Under the pieces are notes generated by a model. The model was not told the DNA's origin and did no database searches. It was given only the letters and a program-made list of their open reading frames with translations. Positions 51,096 to 60,469 of a stretch of 64,000 nt of DNA are shown here, in pieces (position 1 is the first letter of the stretch; each line of letters starts with the position of its first letter). The translations under genes and the position numbers were made by a program. Source of the DNA: Caballeronia calidae (GTDB taxonomy: Bacteria; Pseudomonadota; Gammaproteobacteria; Burkholderiales; Burkholderiaceae); contig NZ_FCOX02000032.1 of NCBI RefSeq assembly GCF_900044055.2, positions 1 through 64,000 on the forward strand. The letters run 5' to 3'.

Positions 51096-52097
51096 ATGAG
51101 CAAGGAAAACGCGTTGCGCGGCACGATGCTGACCGTCACGCGGCGCTACGCGGCGGGCATCGACGTAGGTGAGGACGCGCTGCGGCTCGCGGTTGTGAGC
51201 AGACGATTGAGGGCGAATGCGGCGGTGTGCGTCGAACATCTGGAGTCGGTGGCACTGCCGTCGGGCACCGTGATCGACGGCGATTTCGTCGATCGCGCGG
51301 CCATCGTCGCGGCATTGCGCGAAGCTTTTGGGCGCTTGCCCGAAAACGGCGCATGGCGGGCGCTGCGCTGCGCGATGGGCTTGCCTGCATCGGCGACGCT
51401 CACGATGCAGATCCCGCTCTCGCGTCTGATGGAATCGAACGAACGCTTTGCGGCCGACATCGGCGGCGATCCGCGCGGCATGCTCGAACCGGCTGTGCTG
51501 GCCGAAGCCGAGCGCGCATCGGGCATCGAGTGCGGCGCGCTGGCGGTGGACTGGTCCGTGCAAGCGCGCGAGGACGGTCAGGCGCGGGTCGCGATCGCGG
51601 CCACGGCGCGGCGGCATGTCGAGGCGCGCGTCGAGACGGCGGCGGAAGCGGGCATCGCGCTATCGGCCATCGACGGAGAGCCGGCTGCGGCGTTGCGCGC
51701 GATGCGCCATGCCGGCTCGGTCGAACTGGATGCCGACGCGCGTTATCTGGTCTGCTGGCTGGAAAACAGCGGCCTGCACGGCTGGCTCGTCGGCTCGCGC
51801 GGCATCGAGAACGAGGTGCGATATCCCGCGCCGGAGCATCGGAGCATCGCGGACGCGCTGCACGATCTCGCGGGGCAGGACGCGCCGCTCGACTGCATCT
51901 ACGTGGGCGGCCAGATCGAACTGCTGGGGCACGCGAGCCTCCCGCTTCCGTTGCTCGGCCAGACCTTCGGCTGCGCGGCGCTGCCGTTCGAGGCCGCGCC
52001 TTACTGCAACGGCGCTTCCGATATCCATGCCGCGCACAGGCATTCGCCGCGATTCGCCGCCGCGTTCGGACTGGCATTGCGCGAGGTGATGCAATGA
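51096..52097 (+). CDS. pilM: Type IV pilus inner-membrane platform protein PilM
   Basis: 333-residue actin-like protein that binds the PilN N-terminus on the cytoplasmic side. AAGGAG at 51084-51089 sets ATG 51096 (MSKENALRGTML). The ATPase fold shows as AGIDVGEDALRLAVV near residue 19 (phosphate-1 loop), but the sequence is divergent from gammaproteobacterial PilM. Its stop overlaps pilN by four bases. Divergent from mrcA, the usual place for pilMNOPQ. Confidence 0.85.
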   Translation: MSKENALRGTMLTVTRRYAAGIDVGEDALRLAVVSRRLRANAAVCVEHLESVALPSGTVIDGDFVDRAAIVAALREAFGRLPENGAWRALRCAMGLPASATLTMQIPLSRLMESNERFAADIGGDPRGMLEPAVLAEAERASGIECGALAVDWSVQAREDGQARVAIAATARRHVEARVETAAEAGIALSAIDGEPAAALRAMRHAGSVELDADARYLVCWLENSGLHGWLVGSRGIENEVRYPAPEHRSIADALHDLAGQDAPLDCIYVGGQIELLGHASLPLPLLGQTFGCAALPFEAAPYCNGASDIHAAHRHSPRFAAAFGLALREVMQ

Positions 52098-52777
52098 ACG
52101 CCGCCATGCTCGATGGATTCAACCTGCTTCCGTATCGCGCGCGACGACGCCGCGAAGTGCGGCGGCAGCGGCTCGCGCTGATCGGCGCGGTGAGTCTTGC
52201 CGGCTGCGCGGCCGTCGGCGCCGTGGCCGGCTGGGATGCGTTCGAGCGCGCCCGGCTGGACGAGCGGCGCATGGCGCTGGAAGTATCGCTGCGCGCGTCC
52301 AGTGCGGGGATCGACGAACATGCGCGGCTCGTTCGCGCGGAAGCCGACCGGCGGCGCGCGCGTGAGGTCGCGCAGCCGCTGGCCTTGCCGCGCGAGCGCT
52401 TCGTCGCGCTTCTCGAGGCGCTCGCGGATGCGCCGCCGCAACCCGGTGTCGCGCTTCAACACGTTTCGCAGCGGACGAGCGAGGTCGAGCTCGCGGCGCT
52501 CGCGCCCGATTCGCAGGCTGCCGCGCAATGGCTCAAGCGGCTGGAGCGACTGCCTGGCGTGCAGGCGGTGGAAGTGATCGAAATGAAGCGGCGCGCGGAT
52601 ACCTTCACGTCCGGCAAGCGCGGCGCACCGGCGCTGGCAGGAGAGCGTCCGGCGCGTTTCGAGTTCGTCGCGCTCGTGCGTTATGCGCCGGATCATGCGC
52701 ACGATGATGCGGCGTCGCGCCGGCCGCATCCGATATTGACGGCCAATCGCCCGGCAGCGCAGGGGAAACGCCCATGA
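52094..52777 (+). CDS. pilN: Type IV pilus assembly protein PilN
   Basis: 227-residue protein with the short cytoplasmic PilM-binding motif NLLPYR (10-15), one membrane helix (about 28-46), a coiled segment and a periplasmic ferredoxin-like domain. The tail after about residue 190 is not conserved. Overlaps pilM and the next gene by four bases each. Confidence 0.87.
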   Translation: MNAAMLDGFNLLPYRARRRREVRRQRLALIGAVSLAGCAAVGAVAGWDAFERARLDERRMALEVSLRASSAGIDEHARLVRAEADRRRAREVAQPLALPRERFVALLEALADAPPQPGVALQHVSQRTSEVELAALAPDSQAAAQWLKRLERLPGVQAVEVIEMKRRADTFTSGKRGAPALAGERPARFEFVALVRYAPDHAHDDAASRRPHPILTANRPAAQGKRP

Positions 52778-53642
52778 GCACGCTTCCGATGAACTTCGCC
52801 GCGAAGCGGCACGCGCGCGGTTTGCCGTTCGTCTTTCGGCCGCTCGACGAATGGTCGCGGCGTCGAACCGTTTGCGTCGCGCTTGCAGTGGGCCTGCTCG
52901 TGTTCACGGCCGGTCTGCGCGCCTGGCGGATGTCGGATGCGAGCCAGCTCGACGCCAGCCGCGCGGCATGGCGGCGACGCAGGCGAAATCGCTACAGGCC
53001 GGCCGCATGATTGCCGAGTTGCCCGATCTGCGGGCGCGGGCGGCGTCGGGCCGCCTGTCCCCCGAGCGCTGGAGCGCCGCCGACGCGTTGCGCGCCGTCG
53101 CGGATCTCGCCGCTCAGAACGGGCTGCGCGTCGCGGGCATCGAACCCGTCGCGGCCAAAGGCGGCGATCCGAAGACGCGCGAGCCGATTCCGGAACGCGC
53201 GCTCAAGCTGCGCGCGGACGGCACGTTCGCGGAGATGCAACGCTTCCTCGCGGCGCTCGCCGGTCTGCCGCGGCTCGTCGTGCCCGAAAACGTGCAGATC
53301 AAACGGCAGGCGGGCGGGCTTGCCATCGAGGCGACGCTGCGCATCTTCGAAACCCTGCCGGCGGTCGCGCCCGCCGCGGCGCCGCGCGCGAACGCGTTCA
53401 TCGTCGATCCGTTCGGCAGTCCGGACGCCGCTGCGCAGGGCGGCGACATGCTGCTGGTCGGCACCTTCGTGGGCCGCCACCGTGCGATGGCGCTCCTGCA
53501 GAGCGGCCGCGATGTCGATGCCTTCACGCCGGGACAGAAGATCGGCGACGAACGGCTCGGACGCGTCATGCCGCGCGTGGTCGAGTTCGCTCGCAACGAC
53601 GGCTATTCGCGCAAGCTGACGTTCGCGGAGGATCGCCCATGA
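52774..53642 (+). pseudogene. pilO: pilO joined to a pilP-like domain, interrupted by a one-base frameshift
   Basis: The first frame (52774-53010) gives MSTLPMNFAAKRHARGLPFV, a membrane helix (about 33-50) and then ends after 78 residues. Periplasmic PilO sequence (QAKSLQAGRMIAELPDLRAR onward) continues in another frame to 53642. Restoring one G at TGGCGG (52969-52974) would join them into one 289-residue protein reading AAWAATQAKSLQ. The last 80 or so residues, from NAFIVDPFGSPD through MLLVGTFVGRHRAMALL to the end, resemble PilP, so the gene looks like a PilO-PilP fusion. Sequencing error or a real mutation cannot be told apart here. Confidence 0.75.
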
Positions 53643-55162
53643 GCTTCATCGCGCAGCTTCCACGCAGATTCGCGGGGCCGGGCGCGGCGCTTCTGTTGTG
53701 CGCGCACGCGGCGCTCGCCGCCGAAAATGCCGATGCGATCATCGCGCCACTGCCTCCGCTGCCGGCATCGTTCGACGGACAACCGGCGGGTCGGCTCGCG
53801 CTCGACACGACTCCGCCGCCCGTCGCTCAAAACGCGGACGCCACGCCTGCCGCAAAGCCCGCAGCCGATCCGCCTGATGCGCCCGAGGCGCTGGAAGGCC
53901 CGCCGGTGCCCTTGCCGAAGCTCGAACGGCTGAGCAGCGCAGCGCACGAAACGGACAGCGGCAAGCCGATCACGCTCGACCTGAAGAACGCCGACCTGAG
54001 CACCGCACTGCAGGCGTTAGCGCGCTTCAGCGGCCTGAACATCGTCGCGAGCGACAAGGTGCGCGGGCAGGTGTCGATGAATCTCGTCGCCGTGCCGTGG
54101 CGGCGCGCCTTCGACACTCTGCTCGAAGTGAACGGTCTCGCGATGGAGCAACACGGCAACGTGATCTGGGTCGCGCCGCTCGCCGAGCTTGCCGCGCGCG
54201 AGAAGCTTCGTTTCGAAGCGCATGCGCGCGCCGCGGATCTCGAGCCGCTCGCGAGCCGTACGTTCGTGCTGCGCTATTCGCGCGCCGAAGACCTTCGCAA
54301 GACGCTGACGGGCACGGGCAGCCAGCGCGTGCTGTCGAAGCGCGGCTCGGCCATCGCCGATGCGCGCACGAACCTGCTCTTCGTCACCGATCTCGATGCG
54401 CGCGTCCAGCAGATCGCGGAGCTGGTCGCACTGATCGACAAGCCGACGCCGCAGGTGATGATCGAGGCGAGGATCGTCGAAGGCGAGGCGGGGCTGTCGC
54501 GCAATCTCGGCGTCAAGCTGGGCGTCGCGCCGCAAAACGATCCGTCGACCGGGTTCTCGGGCGGCAAGGACGGTGTGGTATACGATCTGTCGGCGGGGCC
54601 GATCAACGGTTTCGACGCCGCGACGGCCGGGCTCACCTTGTTCGTCGCGCAGGCGACGCGTCTGCTCAACATCGAGCTGAGCGCGCTGGAGGCCGAAGGG
54701 CGCGGGCAGATCGTCTCGCGTCCGCGCGTGGTGACGGCGGACCGCGTGAAGTCCGTCGTCGAGCAGGGCATGGAGGTGCCGTATCAGGCGAAGGTCGGCA
54801 ACGGCATGTCGGGCGTGCAGTTTCGACGCGCAACGCTCAAACTGGAGGTTGAGCCGCAGATCACGCCGCACGGGCACGTCATTCTCGATCTCGACATCAC
54901 GAAGGACAGTCTCGGCGAGCAGACGGCGAACGGGCCGGCCATCCATACCAAGCACGTCCAGACGCGTGTGGAAGTGGAAAACGGCGGGACCGTCGCGATC
55001 GGCGGAATCTACTCGGACGACGAGCGGCAGGACACCACGGGCGTACCGGCACTGTCGAAACTGCCGCTGATCGGCTGGCTGTTCCGTCATGACGCGCGGC
55101 GCAGCTCGAAGAGCGAGCTCGTCATATTGATTACGCCGCATGTGATCGCGTCGGGCGGCTGA
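53639..55162 (+). CDS. pilQ: Type IV pilus secretin PilQ, short form
   Basis: 507-residue outer-membrane secretin. The signal peptide ends near residue 28 (HAALA-AENA). A Pro/Ala-rich linker is followed by a secretin/TonB short domain (LDLKNADLSTALQALARFSG), an N1-type domain and the secretin core ending VPALSKLPLIGWLFRH and ELVILITPHV. The AMIN domains common in longer PilQ proteins are absent. It overlaps the end of pilO by four bases. A GC-rich hairpin (55163-55183) follows the stop but lacks a T-run. Confidence 0.9.
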   Translation: MSFIAQLPRRFAGPGAALLLCAHAALAAENADAIIAPLPPLPASFDGQPAGRLALDTTPPPVAQNADATPAAKPAADPPDAPEALEGPPVPLPKLERLSSAAHETDSGKPITLDLKNADLSTALQALARFSGLNIVASDKVRGQVSMNLVAVPWRRAFDTLLEVNGLAMEQHGNVIWVAPLAELAAREKLRFEAHARAADLEPLASRTFVLRYSRAEDLRKTLTGTGSQRVLSKRGSAIADARTNLLFVTDLDARVQQIAELVALIDKPTPQVMIEARIVEGEAGLSRNLGVKLGVAPQNDPSTGFSGGKDGVVYDLSAGPINGFDAATAGLTLFVAQATRLLNIELSALEAEGRGQIVSRPRVVTADRVKSVVEQGMEVPYQAKVGNGMSGVQFRRATLKLEVEPQITPHGHVILDLDITKDSLGEQTANGPAIHTKHVQTRVEVENGGTVAIGGIYSDDERQDTTGVPALSKLPLIGWLFRHDARRSSKSELVILITPHVIASGG

Positions 55163-55256
55163 GCGCCGCCGGAAGGGCGGCGCGACTCGACAAAGCGGGC
55201 GGTTTGCCCTTAAGCTGCCGCACGAACAAATTGCATCGAACTGGAAGGAAACCGAG

Positions 55257-55808
55257 TTGCAGGAAGGGCACGCGAACGCGAACATATTTTTCGTCGGACT
55301 CATGGGGGCGGGTAAAACCACCGTGGGCCGTGCGGTTGCGCGCCGTCTGCAGCGCTCGTTCATCGATTCGGATCACGAGATCGAGGCGCGCACGGGCGCA
55401 CGCATCCCGGTGATCTGGGAGCTTGAGGGCGAGGCGGGTTTTCGTCAGCGCGAGGCGAGCATCATCGACGAGCTGTCGCAGCGCAGCGGCATCGTGCTCG
55501 CAACGGGCGGCGGCGCGGTGCTGCGGCCCGAGAATCGCGAACATCTGAGGAATCGCGGCATCGTCATCTATCTGCGCGCGAACCCGCACGATCTCTGGCA
55601 ACGCACGCGGCGCGACAAGAATCGCCCGCTGCTGCAGACCGAGGATCCGCGCGGCAAGCTCGAAGCGCTGTTTCAGGCGCGCGATCCGCTTTATCACGAG
55701 ACCGCACATTTCGTCGTCGAGACCGGGCGGCCGACGGTGAACGCGCTCGTCAACATGGTCTTAATGCAACTAGAGGTGGCCGGCGTCGTTCGGCCTGAAT
55801 CGTCATGA
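55257..55808 (+). CDS. aroK: Shikimate kinase
   Basis: 183-residue enzyme phosphorylating shikimate at the 3-OH in aromatic amino acid synthesis. The P-loop GLMGAGKT is at 14-21 and LATGGGAVLR binds substrate; the RDKNRPLLQ lid is present. The start is TTG at 55257, seven bases after GGAAGGAA (55242-55249); no ATG gives a full-length enzyme. It overlaps aroB by four bases; the aroKB pair after pilQ is also found in other proteobacteria. Confidence 0.95.
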   Translation: MQEGHANANIFFVGLMGAGKTTVGRAVARRLQRSFIDSDHEIEARTGARIPVIWELEGEAGFRQREASIIDELSQRSGIVLATGGGAVLRPENREHLRNRGIVIYLRANPHDLWQRTRRDKNRPLLQTEDPRGKLEALFQARDPLYHETAHFVVETGRPTVNALVNMVLMQLEVAGVVRPESS

Positions 55809-56893
55809 CTACCCCAACGATCACCGTCGATGTCGAACTCGGCGAGCGCGCCTATCCCATCCATATCGGCGCTGGGCTGATCGGCCGCACCGAACTCTTC
55901 GCGCCGCATATCAAGGGCGCGTCGGTGGCGATCGTCACGAATTCCACCGTCGATCCGCTCTACGGCGATCAACTGCGCGCGGCACTGGAGCCGCTCGGCA
56001 AGAAGGTGACCACCGTCGTGCTGCCGGACGGGGAAGCGCACAAGAACTGGGAAACGCTCAACGAGATCTTCGATGCGCTCCTCACCGGGCGCGCGGATCG
56101 CAAGACCACGCTGATCGCGCTCGGCGGCGGTGTCGTCGGCGACATGACCGGTTTCGCGGCGGCGTGCTACATGCGCGGCGTGCCCTTCATCCAGGTTCCG
56201 ACGACGCTGCTCTCGCAAGTCGATTCATCGGTGGGCGGAAAGACGGGCATCAATCATCCGCTCGGCAAGAACATGATCGGCGCGTTTTATCAGCCGCAGG
56301 CGGTCATCGCGGATATCGGCGCGCTGCACACGCTGCCGGAGCGCGAGCTGGCAGCGGGCATCGCGGAAGTCATCAAGACGGCGGCGATCAAGGACGCCGA
56401 ATTCTTCGACTGGATCGAAGCCAGGATCGACGAGCTCAACAGCCGTGACGACGCCGCCCTCGCCCACGCGGTGAAGCGTTCGTGCGAGATCAAGGCGTCG
56501 GTCGTCGCATCGGACGAGCGCGAAGGCGGGCAGCGCGCGATTCTCAATTTCGGCCACACCTTCGGCCATGCGATCGAAGCCGGGCTCGGCTACGGCGAAT
56601 GGCTGCACGGCGAGGCGGTCGGCTGCGGCATGGTGATGGCGGCGGATCTTTCCGTGCGCCTCGGCAGGCTCGACGAAGCCGCGCGCCAACGCCTCGTGCG
56701 CGTGATCGAAGCGGCCAGGCTGCCGGTCACGGCGCCCAAGCTCGGCGACGACCGCTACGTCGATCTGATGAAGGTCGACAAGAAGGCCGAGGCCGGCGAG
56801 ATCAAGTTCATTCTGCTGACCCGCTTCGGCGCGACCGAGATCACGAGCGCGCCCGATCACGCAGTGCGCGCGACCCTCGCAGCCAGCGTCTGA
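55805..56893 (+). CDS. aroB: 3-dehydroquinate synthase
   Basis: 362-residue NAD-dependent enzyme converting DAHP to 3-dehydroquinate. DGEAHKNWETLNEIF, GGGVVGDMTGFAAA and KTGINHPLGKNMIGAF carry the NAD and metal sites; NFGHTFGHAIE supplies metal-binding histidines. Overlaps aroK by four bases (ATGA). Confidence 0.96.
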   Translation: MTTPTITVDVELGERAYPIHIGAGLIGRTELFAPHIKGASVAIVTNSTVDPLYGDQLRAALEPLGKKVTTVVLPDGEAHKNWETLNEIFDALLTGRADRKTTLIALGGGVVGDMTGFAAACYMRGVPFIQVPTTLLSQVDSSVGGKTGINHPLGKNMIGAFYQPQAVIADIGALHTLPERELAAGIAEVIKTAAIKDAEFFDWIEARIDELNSRDDAALAHAVKRSCEIKASVVASDEREGGQRAILNFGHTFGHAIEAGLGYGEWLHGEAVGCGMVMAADLSVRLGRLDEAARQRLVRVIEAARLPVTAPKLGDDRYVDLMKVDKKAEAGEIKFILLTRFGATEITSAPDHAVRATLAASV

Positions 56894-56937
56894 TCCGCGC
56901 GAGCGGCGGCGAGAACCACGACGATTCGGAGCAGCCG

Positions 56938-58158
56938 GTGAGCGAAAAAGAACAGCAACTTCCGCCGGGCGCGCCGTCGACGCTTGCGCTCGAAGCGCAT
57001 CTCGCGCCGTACGCCGCGCGCTCGTCGCAATCGCGCGGCCGCCGCTATGCCGAAGCACCGCCCGCCGCGCGCACCGAGTTCCAGCGCGACCGCGATCGCA
57101 TCGTTCATTCGACTGCGTTTCGCCGGCTCGAATACAAGACGCAGGTCTTCGTCAATCACGAAGGCGATCTCTTTCGCACGCGCCTCACGCACAGTCTCGA
57201 AGTCGCGCAGATCGCGCGTTCGGTCGCGCGCAATCTGCGGCTGAACGAAGATCTCGTCGAGGCCATCTCGCTCGCGCACGATCTCGGTCACACGCCCTTC
57301 GGCCACGCCGGGCAGGACGCGCTGCACGAATGCATGCGCGATCACGGCGGCTTCGAACACAATCTGCAAAGTCTCGCGGTGGTCGACCAACTGGAAGAGC
57401 ACTACGGCGCGTTCAACGGGCTGAACCTGTGCTTCGAGACACGCGAGGGCATTCTCAAACATTGCTCGCGCGAGAATGCGCGCAAGCTCGGCGATCTCGG
57501 CGAGCGCTTTCTCACGGGCAAGCAGCCATCGCTCGAAGCGCAGATCGCGAATGTCGCCGATGAAATCGCGTACAACAATCACGATGTCGATGACGGTCTG
57601 CGCTCCGGTCTCATCACGCTCGAACAGCTGTCCGAAGTGAGCGTCTGGCACACGCACTTCGATGCGGCGCGCGGCGAGTATCCGAATATCGAAGGGCGCA
57701 GGCTGATTCACGAGACGATCCGTCGCATCATCAATACGCTGATCGTCGATCTGATCGAAGCGACGAGCCGCAATCTCGAACGCGCCGCGCCGCAATCGCT
57801 CGACGATGTGCGCAATGCGCCGCCGCTCGTCGCGCACAGCGATGAAGTCGCGGCCCAGGCGGCGCAACTCAAGCGCTTTCTGTTCAAGAACCTCTACCGG
57901 CACTATCGCGTGATGCGCATGGCGAACAAGGCGAAGCGTGTCGTGACGGGCCTCTTTGAAGCCTTCACCGACGATCCGCGTCTCTTGCCGCCCGCCTATC
58001 AGGCGCGCTTGCCGGTGGCGGAGGAATCCGCGAACGACGCGCCCGCGTCGAGCCACGGCAGCTCGCAGGCGCGGCTCATCGCGCATTACATCGCGGGCAT
58101 GACCGATCGCTATGCATTGAAGGAGTATCAACGCCTGTTTGTCATCGACAACAACTAA
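56938..58158 (+). CDS. dgt: dNTP triphosphohydrolase (dGTPase-type, HD domain)
   Basis: 406-residue HD-superfamily enzyme cutting dNTPs to nucleoside and triphosphate. Metal-site residues are in RLTHSLEVAQ and AHDLGHTPFGHAGQD. The GTG start at 56938 follows GGAG (56928-56931) at 6 bp. The frame is open further upstream but overlaps aroB. The aroKB-dgt order is conserved in betaproteobacteria. Confidence 0.92.
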   Translation: MSEKEQQLPPGAPSTLALEAHLAPYAARSSQSRGRRYAEAPPAARTEFQRDRDRIVHSTAFRRLEYKTQVFVNHEGDLFRTRLTHSLEVAQIARSVARNLRLNEDLVEAISLAHDLGHTPFGHAGQDALHECMRDHGGFEHNLQSLAVVDQLEEHYGAFNGLNLCFETREGILKHCSRENARKLGDLGERFLTGKQPSLEAQIANVADEIAYNNHDVDDGLRSGLITLEQLSEVSVWHTHFDAARGEYPNIEGRRLIHETIRRIINTLIVDLIEATSRNLERAAPQSLDDVRNAPPLVAHSDEVAAQAAQLKRFLFKNLYRHYRVMRMANKAKRVVTGLFEAFTDDPRLLPPAYQARLPVAEESANDAPASSHGSSQARLIAHYIAGMTDRYALKEYQRLFVIDNN

Positions 58159-58202
58159 GATCGCGCGTTTCAGGCGCGAATCATCAAAAAGGAGACTCAT
58201 CG

Positions 58203-59528
58203 ATGAGCTGCAAGCCCTTGTTCCGTTCGATCTCGGCCGCGGCCGTTCTGGCCTTCGGCGCCAGCACCGCGGCGCACGCCGCGACGGAAATCCAGTTCTG
58301 GCACGCGATGGAAGCCGCGCTCGGCGAGCGCGTGAACGACATCGCCAACGACTTCAACAAGACGCAGAGCGATTACAAGATCGTCCCGGTGTTCAAGGGC
58401 ACCTATGACCAGACGCTCGCAGCGGGCATCGCGGCCTATCGCAGCGGCAATGCGCCCGCGATCCTGCAGGTTTACGAAGTCGGCACCGCGACGATGATGC
58501 AGGCGAAGAAGGCCGTCGTCCCGGTCTACGATGTGTTCAAGCAGGCCGGCGTGCCGCTCGATGAAAAGGCCTTCGTGCCGACCATTTCCGGCTACTACAG
58601 CGACGCGAAGACCGGTCATCTGATCTCGATGCCGTTCAACAGTTCGACGCCCGTTCTCTACTACAACAAGGACGCGTTCAAGAAGGCCGGTCTCGATCCG
58701 AATCAGCCGCCGAAAACCTGGGCCGATGTCGAAGCCGACGCGAAGAAGCTGAAGGCCGCGGGTTACACGTGCGGTTATTCGTCGGGCTGGCAGAGCTGGA
58801 TTCAGCTCGAAAACTACAGCGCGTGGCATGCCGCGCCGTTCGCGACGAAGAACAACGGCTTCGACGGACTCGACGCCAAGCTCGAATTCAACAAGCCGCT
58901 GCAGGTCGCGCACATCCAGTTCCTGCAGAAGATGGCGAAGGAAGGCACGTTCACGTACGTCGGCCGCAAGGACGAGCCGGTGTCGAAGTTCTATAGCGGC
59001 GATTGCGGCATCATCACCAACTCGTCGGGCTCGCGCGCGACGATCGCGAAGTATGCGAAGTTCGACTACGGCGTCGGCATGATGCCCTACGACGCGAGCG
59101 TGAAGGGCGCGCCGCAGAACGCGATCATCGGCGGCGCCAGTCTGTGGGTGCTGTCGGGCAAGGATGCGGCCGCGTACAAGGGCGTCGCGAAGTTCCTCGC
59201 CTATTTGTCGACGCCGGAAGTCGCGGCGAAGTGGCATCAGGACACGGGCTATCTGCCGGTCACGCAGGCCGCGTACGAGCTCACGCAGAAGCAGGGCTTC
59301 TACGACAAGAACCCCGGCGCGGACATCGCGATCAAGCAGATGATGAACAAGCCGCCGCTGCCGTACACGAAGGGCCTGCGTCTCGGCAACATGCCGCAGA
59401 TCCGCACGATCGTCGATGAAGAGCTCGAGCAGGTCTGGGCCGACAAGAAGACGCCGCAACAGGCACTCGACGCATCGGTGCAACGCGGCGACGAACTGCT
59501 GCGCCGCTTCGAGAAAACCGGCAATTAA
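58203..59528 (+). CDS. ugpB: sn-Glycerol-3-phosphate ABC transporter, periplasmic binding protein
   Basis: 441-residue binding protein with a signal peptide ending near residue 27 (TAAHA-ATEI). ATEIQFWHAMEAALGERV starts the mature protein and NSSTPVLYYNKDAFKKAGLD is a family 1 solute-binding signature. GGAG in AAAGGAGACTC sets the start. It begins the ugpBAECQ set, 44 bp after dgt. No clear Pho box was seen in that gap; a small hairpin (58161-58179) is. Confidence 0.95.
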   Translation: MSCKPLFRSISAAAVLAFGASTAAHAATEIQFWHAMEAALGERVNDIANDFNKTQSDYKIVPVFKGTYDQTLAAGIAAYRSGNAPAILQVYEVGTATMMQAKKAVVPVYDVFKQAGVPLDEKAFVPTISGYYSDAKTGHLISMPFNSSTPVLYYNKDAFKKAGLDPNQPPKTWADVEADAKKLKAAGYTCGYSSGWQSWIQLENYSAWHAAPFATKNNGFDGLDAKLEFNKPLQVAHIQFLQKMAKEGTFTYVGRKDEPVSKFYSGDCGIITNSSGSRATIAKYAKFDYGVGMMPYDASVKGAPQNAIIGGASLWVLSGKDAAAYKGVAKFLAYLSTPEVAAKWHQDTGYLPVTQAAYELTQKQGFYDKNPGADIAIKQMMNKPPLPYTKGLRLGNMPQIRTIVDEELEQVWADKKTPQQALDASVQRGDELLRRFEKTGN

Positions 59529-59584
59529 AGGCCCGCGCCCGCGCGTTTTCGTTCGTCGCGCGGGCGCCGTTCAGGACATATCGA

Positions 59585-60469
59585 ATGGAAAAACGGTCTC
59601 GTTTCGATACGAGCGTCCTGCCGTATCTGCTCGTCGCGCCGCAGCTCGCGATCACCGCGCTGTTCTTTCTCTGGCCCGCGGGCGAAGCGCTCTGGCAAGC
59701 CACGCAAAGCCAGGACGCGTTCGGCACGTCGAGCGAATTCGTCGGGCTGGCGAACTTCAAACAGTTGTTCGCCGATCCGCTCTATCTCTCGTCGTTCAGC
59801 ACGACGATGATCTTCTGCGCGCTCGTCACCGTGTCGGGTCTCGTGATCTCGCTGCTGCTCGCCGCATGCGCCGATCGCGTCACGCGCGGCGCGAAAGCGT
59901 ATCAGACGCTGCTCATCTGGCCGTATGCGGTCGCGCCCGCGATCGCCGCCGTGCTGTGGTCGTTCCTGTTCAACCCGAGCATCGGGCTCGTGACGTATGC
60001 GCTCGCGAAGCAGGGCGTCGTCTGGAATCACGCGCTCAACGGCACGCAGGCGATGTTCCTCGTCGTGCTCGCGTCGGTGTGGAAGCAGGTCAGCTACAAC
60101 TTCCTGTTCTTCTACGCGGGCTTGCAAGCCATTCCGCAATCGCTGATCGAAGCAGCCGCCATCGATGGCGCCGGTCCCGTGCGGCGCTTCTTCGGCATCG
60201 CGCTGCCGCTCCTGTCGCCGACGTCTTTCTTCCTGCTCGTCGTGAACCTGGTCTACGCGTTCTTCGATACCTTCCCCGTCATCGATGCCGCCACCGGCGG
60301 CGGTCCCGCGCAATCGACCAAGACGCTCATCTACAAGATCTTCGCAGAAGGCTTTCAGGGGCTCGATATCGGCAGTTCGGGCGCGCAGTCGGTCGTGCTG
60401 ATGGTGATCGTCGTCGCGTTGACGGTGATCCAGTTCCGCTTCGTCGAACGCAGGGTGCAATACTCATGA
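59585..60469 (+). CDS. ugpA: sn-Glycerol-3-phosphate ABC transporter, permease UgpA
   Basis: 294-residue inner-membrane permease with about six helices. The EAA loop EAAAIDGAGPVRRFFGIALP (about 190-209) docks the ATPase. Overlaps ugpE by four bases. Confidence 0.95.
   Translation: MEKRSRFDTSVLPYLLVAPQLAITALFFLWPAGEALWQATQSQDAFGTSSEFVGLANFKQLFADPLYLSSFSTTMIFCALVTVSGLVISLLLAACADRVTRGAKAYQTLLIWPYAVAPAIAAVLWSFLFNPSIGLVTYALAKQGVVWNHALNGTQAMFLVVLASVWKQVSYNFLFFYAGLQAIPQSLIEAAAIDGAGPVRRFFGIALPLLSPTSFFLLVVNLVYAFFDTFPVIDAATGGGPAQSTKTLIYKIFAEGFQGLDIGSSGAQSVVLMVIVVALTVIQFRFVERRVQYS

Noticed and set aside
55163..55183. GC hairpin after pilQ as a terminator
   Set aside because: The 8-bp stem has no T-run, so readthrough into aroK is likely.
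56482..56937. In-frame extension of dgt into aroB
   Set aside because: The extra residues are a frame-shifted reading of aroB; GTG 56938 has a good ribosome-binding site.
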